Shown: positions 24,915 through 33,490 of the stretch, piece after piece
Position numbering within the stretch: the first letter of the stretch is position 1
How the letters are laid out: every line of letters starts with the position of its first letter
NCBI RefSeq assembly: GCF_964228735.1
Contig: NZ_CAXRBQ010000076.1
Location: forward strand, 1 to 60,845
DNA: 60,845 nt
Reading direction: 5' to 3'
From: Pontibacterium sp964228735
GTDB lineage: Bacteria; Pseudomonadota; Gammaproteobacteria; Pseudomonadales; Balneatricaceae
Notes under the pieces: generated by a model
The model's database searches: none
What the model saw: only the letters and a program-made list of their open reading frames with translations
Told to the model about the DNA's origin: nothing
Translations under genes and position numbers: made by a program

Positions 24915-27053
24915 ATGAGTTCCGAAACCCCTGTTACCGATCAGGATACAGCTGAGAAGCTGAAGAGCATGGAGCTGGTACAGCGCCCGGATGACTCCTT
25001 TGCCGGTCGTTTTATCTACTGGGCTGGTGTGGTGTTTGCGCTGGCACATATCTATTTCAATACCTTGGGTACCCTGTCTGAGCTGTGGGTGTCTGCAATC
25101 CACTTTGCTGGTTTTGCGCTGATCTGCGGCCTGATGGTGCCGATGGTACGCTGCCAGACCGAAGCGGGCCGACGGTTGACGCTGGTGCTCGATCTGCTGT
25201 TAGGGATTGCCGCCATCTTCTGTACGCTATACCTGATCGGCTTTGAAGATGCGTTGTACGACCGCGGCGTGAAGTTCGTTGAAATGGACTGGGTGTTCTC
25301 GGTATGTGCGATCTTTATCACCCTGGAGATGGCCCGCCGTACCACCGGTTGGTTTATCCCGAGCATGATTTTGGTGGCGCTCACCTATGTCTTCTGGTGG
25401 GGCCAGTATATTGACGGTGTGTTTGGTTTCCCGGGCCTGAGCCTGGAAACCCTGCTGTACCGCAGCTATTTCTCGTCTGAGGGGATGTTTGGTCAGATCG
25501 CCCGTATCTCCTGGACCTACGTATTTATGTTTATCCTTTTCGGCGCCTTCCTGGTGAAGTCCGGTGCCGGGGATTTCATCATCGAACTGTCCCGCTGCGC
25601 AGCCGGACGTTTTGTCGGTGGACCGGGTTTTGTCGCCGTACTGGGTTCCGGCCTGATGGGTTCCGTATCCGGTTCCTCCGTGGCGAACACCGTATCCACC
25701 GGTGTAATCACTATTCCGCTGATGCGCCGTGCCGGTTTTCCGGCGAAGTTTGCAGCCGGTGTTGAGGCCGCCGCATCCACCGGTGGTCAGTTGATGCCGC
25801 CGGTGATGGGGGCAGGTGCCTTCATCATGGCGTCTTACACCCAGATTCCGTACGTGGACATTATCGCCATCGCGGCGCTGCCTGCGCTGCTGTACTTCCT
25901 CTCCGTGGGCTTCTTTGTGCGTGTGGAAGCGATGCGCAGCCATGCCCATGCGGTTGAGAGTGATACCCGCCCGATTGGTGAAGTGTTCAAAGATGGCTGG
26001 CACTACCTGCTGCCGCTGGTGGTTCTGGTGGCGCTGCTGATCTACGGCTTTACACCGACCTATGCAGCCGGTTTCTCCATCATCTCGGTCGTGGTGTCAT
26101 CCTGGCTGTCCAAACATCCGATGGGGTTGCGCGACATTCTGGATGCGCTGGCACAGGGCTCTAAAAATATGGCGACCACCTCCATGCTGCTGATCTCGGT
26201 GGGCCTGGTGGTGAACGTCGTGGCGATGACCGGTATCGGTAACACCTTCTCCTTGATGGTGACCGACTGGGCGGGTGGCAGCCTGATGATCACTATTATC
26301 CTGGTAGCGCTGGCCTCTCTGATTCTGGGGATGGGCCTGCCGGTAACCGCGTCCTACATCGTATTGGCAACTTTGTCCGCACCGGCCCTGTACGGTCTGA
26401 TTGCGGAAAGTCAGTTGCTGGCGATGATGGTGGCGGGGCAGTTACCGGAGGCGGCACACAGCATCTTTATGCTGGTGGATATGGAGAAAGCCACATTGCT
26501 GACAGCGCCGATGAGTGAAGCTGACGCGCAACAGTTGCTGTCGTTGGTACCGGGTGACTTCAAGAACCAGCTGCTGGAGATGGCACTGGATCCGTCTGCT
26601 TTGGCGATGGCCCTGTTGTCTGCCCACATGATCATCTTCTGGTTGTCGCAGGACAGTAATGTCACACCACCGGTATGTCTGACCGCCTTTGCAGCAGCGG
26701 CCATTGCCAAGACTCCACCGATGGCAACTGGCTTTATGGCGTGGAAGGTGGCAAAAGGTCTCTATATTGTACCGCTGCTGTTCGCATATACCTCGTTTAT
26801 TGGGGGCAGTTGGGAAGAGGTGCTGAGCATCTTTGTCTTCGCCTGCTTTGGTATCTACGCGCTGGTAGGTTTCATGGAAGGCTATCTGGAGAGCCAGCTG
26901 AATCTGGCGCTACGCCTGGTATCCGGTGTGTTGGGCGTGGTGCTGCTCTGGCCGCACGGCATGCTGGTGGTAAACCTGGTGGCAGCTGCGCTGTTTGTTG
27001 CGCTGTTTATCTACAGTCGTAAACAGGTTGTGCCGGAAGCACAAGCCGCCTGA
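24915..27053 (+). CDS. TRAP transporter fused permease (DctQM-type, TAXI-associated)
   Basis: 712 residues from the ATG at 24915; a TTG at 24909 is a less likely start. About 16 or more hydrophobic segments: an N-terminal DctQ-like part (first 4-5 helices, to about residue 165) fused to a DctM-like part with the conserved GSGLMGSVSGSSVANTVSTG and SSTGGQ-like ASTGGQLMPPVMGAGAF, and a second symmetric signature (LILGMGLPVTASYIVLA). It is a Na+- or H+-coupled secondary transporter for the ligand delivered by the TAXI SBP. Inner membrane. It ends at the bidirectional terminator 27074-27112. Confidence 0.92.
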   Translation: MSSETPVTDQDTAEKLKSMELVQRPDDSFAGRFIYWAGVVFALAHIYFNTLGTLSELWVSAIHFAGFALICGLMVPMVRCQTEAGRRLTLVLDLLLGIAAIFCTLYLIGFEDALYDRGVKFVEMDWVFSVCAIFITLEMARRTTGWFIPSMILVALTYVFWWGQYIDGVFGFPGLSLETLLYRSYFSSEGMFGQIARISWTYVFMFILFGAFLVKSGAGDFIIELSRCAAGRFVGGPGFVAVLGSGLMGSVSGSSVANTVSTGVITIPLMRRAGFPAKFAAGVEAAASTGGQLMPPVMGAGAFIMASYTQIPYVDIIAIAALPALLYFLSVGFFVRVEAMRSHAHAVESDTRPIGEVFKDGWHYLLPLVVLVALLIYGFTPTYAAGFSIISVVVSSWLSKHPMGLRDILDALAQGSKNMATTSMLLISVGLVVNVVAMTGIGNTFSLMVTDWAGGSLMITIILVALASLILGMGLPVTASYIVLATLSAPALYGLIAESQLLAMMVAGQLPEAAHSIFMLVDMEKATLLTAPMSEADAQQLLSLVPGDFKNQLLEMALDPSALAMALLSAHMIIFWLSQDSNVTPPVCLTAFAAAAIAKTPPMATGFMAWKVAKGLYIVPLLFAYTSFIGGSWEEVLSIFVFACFGIYALVGFMEGYLESQLNLALRLVSGVLGVVLLWPHGMLVVNLVAAALFVALFIYSRKQVVPEAQAA

Positions 27054-27073
27054 TCCAGCCCACCTTGATTAGC

Positions 27074-27112
27074 AAAACGTGGGGATCGCTGCAGATCCCC
27101 GCGTTTCTCTTC
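27074..27112. terminator. Bidirectional terminator between the TRAP permease and antiporter genes
   Basis: 13-nt arms (AAACGTGGGGATC / GATCCCCGCGTTT, one mismatch) with a 6-nt loop. T-rich DNA follows on both strands, which suits the convergent genes. Confidence 0.85.
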
Positions 27113-27122
27113 TTATTTTTAC

Positions 27123-28304
27123 CTAATCCCGGTTTTTCATCATCGCCCAACGGGTCATTACCGGGCCGATAATCTCAAAGATAATGGTTGAGCCGATCAC
27201 TAATGACAGCAATGTCTGGCCATATTCCGGGTAATGACTTGCAGCAACCAGTGCCATCCCCATTGCCGCCCCGGCTTGAGGTAGCATGGCTACTCCGATC
27301 CATCGGGCCGTTTTGGCCGGTGCTCCGCTGATTGATGCGCCTAACCAACCAGACAGTATTTTCCCCGCGGTACGACCCAGCATATAGAGCAGTGCAACGC
27401 CGCTCAGTGTACTCAGGGCGGCGAGCTCCAGCGAGGCCCCAGCCAGCACAAAGAAGATGGCAAACAGCGGCCAGCTGATCCCTTCAATGGCATGGAATGG
27501 GTAGTCATGGTGCTTGGCGAGATTGGCAATGACGGCGCCCATCACCATGGAGCTAATCAGGAAGGAAACGCCATAGTACTCTGCCAGTCCGCCACAGAGG
27601 AACACGAGACCCAGCGCCTCGGTGAGCATCGGTTGGCCCGGAGATATACGCCCGGTCAACTGTGCGGCTGGGATGCCAATTGCCAGTCCCAACACAACAG
27701 CACCTCCCACATCGTGCACGGCCAACATCAGAGCTTCTCCGGTGCTGCCCTGGCCGTTAAGCATCGCAACCAGTGACAACCCAAAGCTAAACAGAACCAA
27801 CCCCCAGGCATCGTCCAGGGCAACAATGCCCAGCAGTAATCGTGGAAAGCGGCCGGTATGTTCGGTGCTGAGTACGGTATCAACGGTAGCCGCGGGTGCT
27901 GTGGCAGATGCGATACAACCCAGCAGAATCGCCAGCGGCAGCGGTACGCCGAAGAGCAGAAGCAATACGCCAACAAACAGCGCAGTACCCACCGCGCCAA
28001 TGGTGGAGATCCCCAGGAGCATACGGTTGTCGCGTTTCAATTGGCTGTACTTGAGACGACCGCCCAGCAGAAAACCCACCATCAGCAGCGTCATTTCGGC
28101 AATTAGCTCAAATTGGCCGACGATATTGTTTGGGATCAGGTTGAACAACTCCGGGCCGATCAGCACCCCCAGAATCAGCAACAGGGTCACGCGGGGGAGC
28201 AGGGTGGCACGACCTGCCAGATCGGTGGCAAGTCCGGCCAGCAGGATACCGCCCAAGGCTAACAGAAGCTCCGCCGTTTCGTTCAAGGTCCTTTTCCTCC
28301 GCAT
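27123..28304 (-). CDS. CPA2-family cation:proton antiporter
   Basis: 393 residues with 11-13 hydrophobic segments. Landmarks of the Na+/H+ exchanger (KefB/GerN) fold: LPRVTLLLILGVLIGPELFNLIP near the N-terminus, ASATAPAATVDTVL and LGIVALDDAWGLVLFSF with the ion-binding acidic pair region. No C-terminal TrkA-N domain is present, so it is a bare antiporter module. It probably exchanges Na+ or K+ for H+ across the inner membrane. It is single, convergent with the TRAP operon and divergent from the Bfd-like gene. Confidence 0.85.
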   Translation of the reverse strand: MRRKRTLNETAELLLALGGILLAGLATDLAGRATLLPRVTLLLILGVLIGPELFNLIPNNIVGQFELIAEMTLLMVGFLLGGRLKYSQLKRDNRMLLGISTIGAVGTALFVGVLLLLFGVPLPLAILLGCIASATAPAATVDTVLSTEHTGRFPRLLLGIVALDDAWGLVLFSFGLSLVAMLNGQGSTGEALMLAVHDVGGAVVLGLAIGIPAAQLTGRISPGQPMLTEALGLVFLCGGLAEYYGVSFLISSMVMGAVIANLAKHHDYPFHAIEGISWPLFAIFFVLAGASLELAALSTLSGVALLYMLGRTAGKILSGWLGASISGAPAKTARWIGVAMLPQAGAAMGMALVAASHYPEYGQTLLSLVIGSTIIFEIIGPVMTRWAMMKNRD

Positions 28305-28467
28305 TCACCTGTGGGGCGTGATTATCCCTTTTAGCCTAGACCGTTTCTTTAGCCAAAGGGGGAGTCAGATCAGTAAAGGTGACAGATGGGAAAAGGTGTA
28401 TTTCCTTTGTACAGGGCGATTCTTTGAGTAGTCTGCGGGGAAACTAAATTCATTGCGAGAGTGAAGT

Positions 28468-28692
28468 ATGACAGCAACTCAGGATCAGCCTGTAGCAGCC
28501 GCCCCACGCGATAAAGCGGTATGTTTGTGCGGTAATGTTCGGACCAGCGAATTTATGGCAAAGGTAACTGAACATCAGGCCTTTACCGTGGATCACGCGC
28601 GTGAAGTCACCGGTGCGAATACCGGTTGTGGTGCCTGCTATGAAACCGTCGAGATGCTTGTGGCCAAGGCCAAAGCAGAGGCGTCAGCCTGA
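28468..28692 (+). CDS. Bacterioferritin-associated ferredoxin-like (2Fe-2S) protein
   Basis: 74 residues. It has the BFD cysteine pattern: CLC at 19-21 and CGAC at 54-57 (TGANTGCGACYETV), that is CxC-x32-CxxC, which ligates one 2Fe-2S cluster. Bfd proteins deliver electrons to bacterioferritin to release iron, but the same domain occurs as a general electron carrier; no bfr gene is nearby. The N-terminal 15 residues are an Ala/Gln-rich extension. The ATG has a GAGAGTGA ribosome-binding site. Confidence 0.85.
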   Translation: MTATQDQPVAAAPRDKAVCLCGNVRTSEFMAKVTEHQAFTVDHAREVTGANTGCGACYETVEMLVAKAKAEASA

Positions 28693-28712
28693 AGTCGGGC
28701 AGGTGACGTGAG

Positions 28713-28746
28713 AATGGATGTGGAGAAATAAACTCAGCCACATCCA
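28713..28746. terminator. Hairpin between convergent Bfd-like and diguanylate cyclase genes
   Basis: Inverted repeat ATGGATGTGG ... CCACATCCAT with a 14-nt loop. No clear T tail, so it is a weak terminator candidate. Confidence 0.5.
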
Positions 28747-28757
28747 TAAAAACTGAT

Positions 28758-29759
28758 TTACAGCTCTACCCGGGTACAGTCTTTGCCCAAGCGTTTTGCC
28801 TCATACAGCGCGTTGTCGGCACGGCCCAGTAGTAAGCGGGTATCATCCCCGGACTTGTACTGGGTGATCCCCACGCAGGTGGTAACCTGAACCACGCTAT
28901 CGGCCGATGCCGGGATATTGTGGTTGCGCAGGCTTTCGCGAATACGGTCCGAAAACCTGGTAGCCCCTTCATGGTCGGTGAGTGGCAACAGGATCGCAAA
29001 CTCTTCACCACCGTAGCGATAGGCGGAATCGCTGCTACGCAGGCTGGCTTTGATCAGCGTTCCGAGGGTTTCCAACACCAGATCACCTACCATGTGCCCG
29101 TAGGTGTCGTTCACATTTTTAAAGTCATCCAGATCCAGGAAGCAGAGCGAGAAGGTGTGTCCGTAACGACGTGAGGTTTCGATCGCCAGCTCCAACTGCT
29201 CATAGAAGCGGCGTGAGTTGTTCAACCCGGTCAGGGCGTCGGTGATACTCAGTTCACGGTATTTGCGTTCCCGCTCAATCAGCTCAAACTCGGCTTTTTT
29301 CCGCGGGCTGATGTTATCCAGCGTCTCGATCGCTCCGATCACTGCGCCGTTGGCGTCCGTTAGGCTGGCGGCGGTAAAGTGCAGCCATTCACCACTTTCA
29401 CCACACTCAGGGAAGAAATCCTCGGCTTCATAGGCGTCCGGAATAAGTGCCGAGGTACGGTATTTGTCCTGGTAATAGTGCTGAACATCGGCGTCGTGTC
29501 CGCCATCCACAATCAGATCGGCCAGACAGGGGCGGGGAGACTGATAAAAAGGTTTCCACTGGTCAGATGTACCGACCATCTCTTCCCTACTCAGACCGGT
29601 CAAGGCTTCAAGGGCTCTGTTCCAATGCAGAATGGTGTGGTTGTTGTCGATAACGAAGGTCGGCAGTGCAATCCGGTCAAAGACCTGAAGCATCAACGAC
29701 GAGTCCGTTTGGCTTTCCTGATCCGTGGAGAGCGCTTCGTTGATCGTGGTAAATACCAT
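28758..29759 (-). CDS. PAS-GGDEF diguanylate cyclase
   Basis: 333 residues, soluble. PAS domain (about residues 25-155, starting VFDRIALPTFVIDNNHTILHWN), then a short coiled coil and GGDEF domain (about 170-330). The active site GGEEF is at 250-254 and an inhibitory I-site RSSD at 241-244 is spaced five residues before it, so it should make c-di-GMP with product inhibition. Substrate-site text DLDDFKNVNDTYGH is intact. It is monocistronic. A 35-bp palindrome 74 bp upstream of the start (29833-29867) may be an operator or the terminator of the gene upstream. Confidence 0.92.
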   Translation of the reverse strand: MVFTTINEALSTDQESQTDSSLMLQVFDRIALPTFVIDNNHTILHWNRALEALTGLSREEMVGTSDQWKPFYQSPRPCLADLIVDGGHDADVQHYYQDKYRTSALIPDAYEAEDFFPECGESGEWLHFTAASLTDANGAVIGAIETLDNISPRKKAEFELIERERKYRELSITDALTGLNNSRRFYEQLELAIETSRRYGHTFSLCFLDLDDFKNVNDTYGHMVGDLVLETLGTLIKASLRSSDSAYRYGGEEFAILLPLTDHEGATRFSDRIRESLRNHNIPASADSVVQVTTCVGITQYKSGDDTRLLLGRADNALYEAKRLGKDCTRVEL

Positions 29760-29832
29760 GTTAGCGCTTTTCTCTTCATAGGCGGCGGGTCACCGCTTCA
29801 GGTCACTACGGTAATAGAAGAGTCCCTAAACG

Positions 29833-29867
29833 ACAAGTGGCTATCTGTAGTACAGATAGCCACTTGT
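29833..29867. repeat. 35-bp near-perfect palindrome
   Basis: Two 17-bp perfect arms (ACAAGTGGCTATCTGTA and its complement) around one central G. It sits between the 84-residue gene stop (29898) and the cyclase start (29759). No T tail follows on the minus strand. Confidence 0.8.
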
Positions 29868-29897
29868 TGCACATGCTTATAACGGATCGTTTTGTGA

Positions 29898-30152
29898 TCA
29901 GCCTTTATGGCTTGCTACGAAGTGCGCCAGCACTTGTTTCAGGACGGCACAATGCTGTGTGTCGCCACTCGCTTCGGCTTTCTTGATGTCATCCATGATG
30001 ATTTTGCGAATCTTCTGTTCGCCGTTATGGGTGATCAGATAGTTGCCTAACGCAGCTGCAACAATAGGCTCAACGTGCTCATGTTCAGCAATGGCATCCA
30101 CTTCGCCCGGTTCCAGACCACAGAGGTCCAAGCATTCTTTGTAGGTCAACAT
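29898..30152 (-). CDS. Conserved hypothetical protein (84 aa)
   Basis: 84 residues from the ATG at 30152, which has CAGGGG 9 nt upstream; the ATG at 30161 directly abuts that ribosome-binding site and is less likely. The protein (MLTYKECLDLCGLEPGEVDAIAEHEHV ... GNYLITHNGEQKIRKIIMDDIKKA) is helical, acidic and soluble. Related small proteins are widespread in proteobacteria but I know no assigned function. It is monocistronic and divergent from the sigma-54 unit to its right. Confidence 0.75.
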   Translation of the reverse strand: MLTYKECLDLCGLEPGEVDAIAEHEHVEPIVAAALGNYLITHNGEQKIRKIIMDDIKKAEASGDTQHCAVLKQVLAHFVASHKG

Positions 30153-30315
30153 AGCTAACATCCCCTGTAATTTTGATTGCGTGCAGAAATAGTATGAGAT
30201 GGCCCTCACCTTCAGTGTAGTGGGGCTGGTGTCATAAAGACTTCACCCAGATCAATAAAAGAGAAATAACTGTATTTATTTTGAACAGCTGTCTGAATAA
30301 GCGTATTAAGAGGGT

Positions 30316-30334
30316 TGTCGCAAATTGATGACAG
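30316..30334. promoter_or_regulatory. Candidate enhancer site 1 of the 30.5-kb sigma-54 promoter
   Basis: TGTCGCAAATTGATGACAG, an imperfect TGTC-N10-GACA dyad. It shares 15 of 19 positions with 30382-30400. Confidence 0.6.
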
Positions 30335-30381
30335 ATTAAGTTATTGATTTATAACGTATGAGTTTTAAGTTGAGTAAGTGC

Positions 30382-30400
30382 TGTTGCTATTTGGTGACAG
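30382..30400. promoter_or_regulatory. Candidate enhancer site 2 of the 30.5-kb sigma-54 promoter
   Basis: TGTTGCTATTTGGTGACAG, 66 bp downstream of site 1 and about 96 bp upstream of the -24 element, a usual enhancer distance. Confidence 0.6.
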
Positions 30401-30495
30401 TTTGCTGGGAGTGCGGTTGTCTCGCCTTACCTTAGTGTCGGCATAATTAAATTGTATTGCTTTTAAGTCATTGAAAAATAAATATTTTCTATTTT

Positions 30496-30512
30496 TTGGC
30501 ACTGGCGTTGCT
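30496..30512 (+). promoter_or_regulatory. Consensus sigma-54 promoter
   Basis: TTGGCACTGGCGTTGCT matches YTGGCAC-N5-TTGCW at every conserved position with correct 12-nt GG-to-GC spacing. Predicted start near 30523, about 66 nt ahead of a 27-codon ORF. The rest of the 30153-30588 gap is AT-rich and holds the two dyads above. Confidence 0.9.
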
Positions 30513-30588
30513 ATTGTTCGACTAACACTGAACAGGAGGCCCGGTTCGTTGAGGACTGGGATTAAAAAGGCGGATAAGGAGCAGGACG

Positions 30589-30672
30589 ATGTTAGCTGAA
30601 TACCTGACGAAACACTTTATTACACTGTTTATCGTGGCTGAGTCTGTGCTGCTCTATCAGCTGCTTATGTAA
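30589..30672 (+). CDS. Small membrane peptide (27 aa) behind a sigma-54 promoter
   Basis: ATG with AAGGAG 7 nt upstream, 27 codons, TAA. The peptide MLAEYLTKHFITLFIVAESV plus LLYQLLM is one hydrophobic helix with a short polar N-terminus, so it should be a single-span inner-membrane peptide. Both the promoter and the ribosome-binding site are close to consensus. No homologue is recognised. It could also be a leader for a longer transcript reaching mqo, but 740 nt separate them. Confidence 0.7.
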   Translation: MLAEYLTKHFITLFIVAESVLLYQLLM

Positions 30673-31412
30673 CGATTCTCCAGATGGGGCTGGCTAGTTG
30701 CTGTGCTGGAAGGGGCAGTAACACGACGGGGTGAAAAGGAGTCTCTTCGTCAACAGCTATCGGATGCGGGTGGCGGCCCGAACGTAGTCATCCGGTATGT
30801 TATGAACAGGAAACACAGTCTCTCCCTTCCACTTTATTCTCCCTCCCCAGGAATGCATTCTCTATTCCTCACGAATCACCAAACTCAGCTTCAAACATAA
30901 TCTCTGCTGTACTGCAGCATTTCTGGCGTTTACTGAATTATCCAGCACCGCATTTACCGCAAACAAAATGTACCGTTCTGTTGTCTGATAGTGTGACGCG
31001 CGGAGGTGAATACATTCATATAGGTTATTTTGAATATTCATGAATGTTATATAGTTGTGGTGTTTTTGCCTTGGATTAGGTTGTGACCTTATTCGTTAGT
31101 AGAGCCGTCGCTGAAAGCTTATTCGACTTTAGACTAGCAATACTCCAAATGGATAATGAGTTTTATCGCGTTGCACAAGACATCAGCTGAGGAATGGGTA
31201 TAATTCGGCGGCAAAAGAAGAGCACCGCTGATTATAACTGTAACAAACCTGTGGTTATTCCAGCGCAGGCGGCGAGTGCTACGTGAGAGATCTCCGGGGA
31301 TTCAGCAGGTTTACTCTGAACTACCATCAGGCCAAGCCAGCTCAGCAGCCACAAGCTCTGTTCTCGGTGTCATCTCAAATACCATTATTTACTATTGAAT
31401 GGCGAAGTTGTT
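30673..31412 (+). other. Long leader/intergenic region upstream of mqo
   Basis: No convincing gene in 740 bp. A dyad-rich AT block lies near 31009-31055 (ACATTCATATA facing TGAATGTTATATA, with an inner ATTCATGAAT). A good -10 element TATAAT is at 31199-31204 without a clear -35. A frame at 30703-30900 lacks a ribosome-binding site and coding character. The region may carry an mqo operator and an untranslated RNA. Confidence 0.5.
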
Positions 31413-32900
31413 ATGACCACAAAAACAGTTGATGTGTTGCTCGTTGGGGCGGGCGCGATGAGCACAACCCTGGGTATGTTGCTCAAGCAGTTAGACCCAT
31501 CTATGAAGATTTGCATGGTTGAACGTCTCGATCATGTTGCACACGAAAGTACCGATGCGATGAATAACGCCGGTACGGGGCACGCAGCCTACTGTGAGCT
31601 TAACTACACGCCAAAGACTGCAGATGGCGGCGTAAATCCAACCAAGGCTTTCAACATCAATGAAGCCTTCGAAGTCAGCCTGCAGTTCTGGTCCTACCTG
31701 GTAAACCAAAACGTCCTTCCTGAACCTTCCAAGTTCATCAGCAACGTGCCACACATGAGTTTTGTGTGGGGTGAAGAGAACGTTCAGTTCTTGCGTAACC
31801 GTTACGAAGCACTGAGCAACACCGCTCAGTTTGCTGAGATGGAATATTCCGAAGACCACGACGTACTGCGTGAGTGGATGCCGCTGGTGATGCAGAACCG
31901 TTCTGCAGACGAGAAAGTGGCCGGTACCCGGGTACGTTACGGTGCTGATGTTAACTTCGGTGCACTGGCACGTAACATGGTTGAGTACCTGGATACTCAG
32001 GAAAACTTCGAACTGATGCTGAGCCGCTCTGTGGAAGAGCTGGAACAGGGCGCTGACAAGCGTTGGACTGTTGAGCTGAAGAACGAAAAGACCGGTGGCA
32101 AAGAAGTAATCAACGCTGGTTTCGTATTCCTGGGTGCAGGTGGTGGTGCGCTGCCGCTGCTGCAGAAATCCGGTATCGAGGAAGGTAAAGGCTACGGCGG
32201 CTTTCCGGTAAGCGGTATGTGGCTGGTCTGCAAGAACCAGGACGTTGTTGAAAAGCACATGGCTAAGGTTTACGGCATGGCGCCAATCGGTGCACCTCCG
32301 ATGTCTGTACCACACCTGGACACCCGTGTGATCGACGGCAAAAAGGCACTGTTGTTTGGCCCATTCGCTGGCTTCACCACCAAGTTCCTGAAGCAGGGTT
32401 CTGTGTTTGATATTTTCAAGTCTATCAAGCCGGGTAACCTGAAGCCGATGCTGACTGTGGGTGCCAAGAGCATGGACCTGACCCGCTACCTGATCAGCGA
32501 AGTGATGCAGACACACGACTCCCGTTGTGATGCACTGCGTACTTTCTACCCAGAAGCGAAAAACGAAGACTGGGAACTGGCATACGCAGGTCAGCGTGTA
32601 CAGATTATTAAGAAAGACCCTGAACACGGCGGCAAGCTGGAGTTTGGTACCGAGGTGATCTCTGCGGCTGACGGTTCCCTGGCAGCACTGCTGGGCGCAT
32701 CTCCAGGTGCATCCACTGCGGTTCCGACCATGGTTCAGGTTATTGAAAACTGCTTCCGCGATCGCGCAAACAGCGACGAGTGGCAGCAGAAGATCAAAGA
32801 AATGATCCCTTCCTACAAGGAGTCTCTGGTGAATGACGCCGAACTCCTGAAAACCGTACGTCAGCAAAACCTGACGACCTTGGGTCTGGGTAGCCTCTGA
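31413..32900 (+). CDS. mqo: Malate:quinone oxidoreductase
   Basis: 495 residues from the ATG at 31413; a TTG at 31395 is in frame but less likely. FAD-binding GAGAMSTTLG at the N-terminus, then NNAGTGHAAYCELNYTP, VPHMSFVWGEENVQFLRNRY and GAPPMSVPHLDTR, all collinear with E. coli Mqo. It oxidises L-malate to oxaloacetate and passes electrons to quinone at the inner-membrane face, bypassing NAD-malate dehydrogenase. The E. coli N-terminal extension is absent. Ends at the terminator 32922-32951. Confidence 0.96.
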   Translation: MTTKTVDVLLVGAGAMSTTLGMLLKQLDPSMKICMVERLDHVAHESTDAMNNAGTGHAAYCELNYTPKTADGGVNPTKAFNINEAFEVSLQFWSYLVNQNVLPEPSKFISNVPHMSFVWGEENVQFLRNRYEALSNTAQFAEMEYSEDHDVLREWMPLVMQNRSADEKVAGTRVRYGADVNFGALARNMVEYLDTQENFELMLSRSVEELEQGADKRWTVELKNEKTGGKEVINAGFVFLGAGGGALPLLQKSGIEEGKGYGGFPVSGMWLVCKNQDVVEKHMAKVYGMAPIGAPPMSVPHLDTRVIDGKKALLFGPFAGFTTKFLKQGSVFDIFKSIKPGNLKPMLTVGAKSMDLTRYLISEVMQTHDSRCDALRTFYPEAKNEDWELAYAGQRVQIIKKDPEHGGKLEFGTEVISAADGSLAALLGASPGASTAVPTMVQVIENCFRDRANSDEWQQKIKEMIPSYKESLVNDAELLKTVRQQNLTTLGLGSL

Positions 32901-32921
32901 TCCAATCGATACTAGCAGGTT

Positions 32922-32951
32922 AAGCCGACTCTTGGGGTCGGCTTTTTTTTG
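32922..32951 (+). terminator. Rho-independent terminator of mqo
   Basis: 8-bp perfect stem AAGCCGAC/GTCGGCTT with a 7-nt loop and eight T. Confidence 0.92.
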
Positions 32952-33032
32952 TCCGCAGCAAAGCCGGAACGTCGCTGAATCCCACATATACTGTATGTAG
33001 AAAAACCTCCACTACAGCTTTGGGAGTTTACG

Positions 33033-33371
33033 ATGAACGTAAAACAAAACCTGTCCCGCCGTAGTATCTGGATGCGGCTGCTGTATATGCTGCTGTTCGT
33101 GATCTTCTATACCGTTGCCGAATTGGTTATCGCCGCGGTGGTGATCTTTCAGTTTTTCCTGTCGCTTATCACCGGGGCTGCCAACGAACGCTTGCTGTTC
33201 TTTGGTAAGAGCCTGAGCATCTACGTTTATCAGGTGATGCGTTATCTGACGTTTAACGGTGACACCAAACCGTTCCCGTTTGAGGACTGGCCGGAAGCGT
33301 CGCACCGTAATCCGCAGGCCCAGATGGCCAATGCGGAGGAAGCCTGGACGACCAAGCCTACGGGTAAATAG
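33033..33371 (+). CDS. DUF4389 membrane protein
   Basis: 112 residues with one long hydrophobic hairpin region (MLLFVIFYTVAELVIAAVVI and FQFFLSLITG) followed by LLFFGKSLSIYVYQVMRYLTFNGDTKPFPFEDWP, the DUF4389 signature. The function is unknown. GGGAG precedes the ATG. The cytochrome peroxidase gene begins 120 bp downstream with its own promoter. Confidence 0.85.
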   Translation: MNVKQNLSRRSIWMRLLYMLLFVIFYTVAELVIAAVVIFQFFLSLITGAANERLLFFGKSLSIYVYQVMRYLTFNGDTKPFPFEDWPEASHRNPQAQMANAEEAWTTKPTGK

Positions 33372-33402
33372 CGCTGTCCTCGCACAAATCCCCTCAAAGA
33401 AG

Positions 33403-33416
33403 CTGATTGAAATCAA
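33403..33416. promoter_or_regulatory. FNR/Anr-type box upstream of the cytochrome-c peroxidase gene
   Basis: CTGATTGAAATCAA, one mismatch from TTGAT-N4-ATCAA. A TATAAT at 33438-33443 predicts a start near 33450-33451, putting the box centre at about -41.5, the class II activating position. Confidence 0.7.
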
Positions 33417-33490
33417 TCGATTCCAGCTTGGTTTGTGTATAATTGCAAATCAAAGTGATTATCAGTTGGTTTTTGTTTGAGGGGCCGTGG

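Noticed and set aside
27622..28431. 269-residue plus-strand frame opposite the CPA2 antiporter
   Set aside because: Ser/Pro/Arg-rich shadow with no ribosome-binding site; the minus-strand antiporter is clear.
30703..30900. 65-residue frame downstream of the 27-codon peptide
   Set aside because: No ribosome-binding site, low-complexity composition and no resemblance to any family.
31491..32987. 498-residue open frame on the minus strand across mqo
   Set aside because: Antisense shadow of mqo; starts in the mqo terminator region and is rich in Cys, His and Gln as expected of such shadows.
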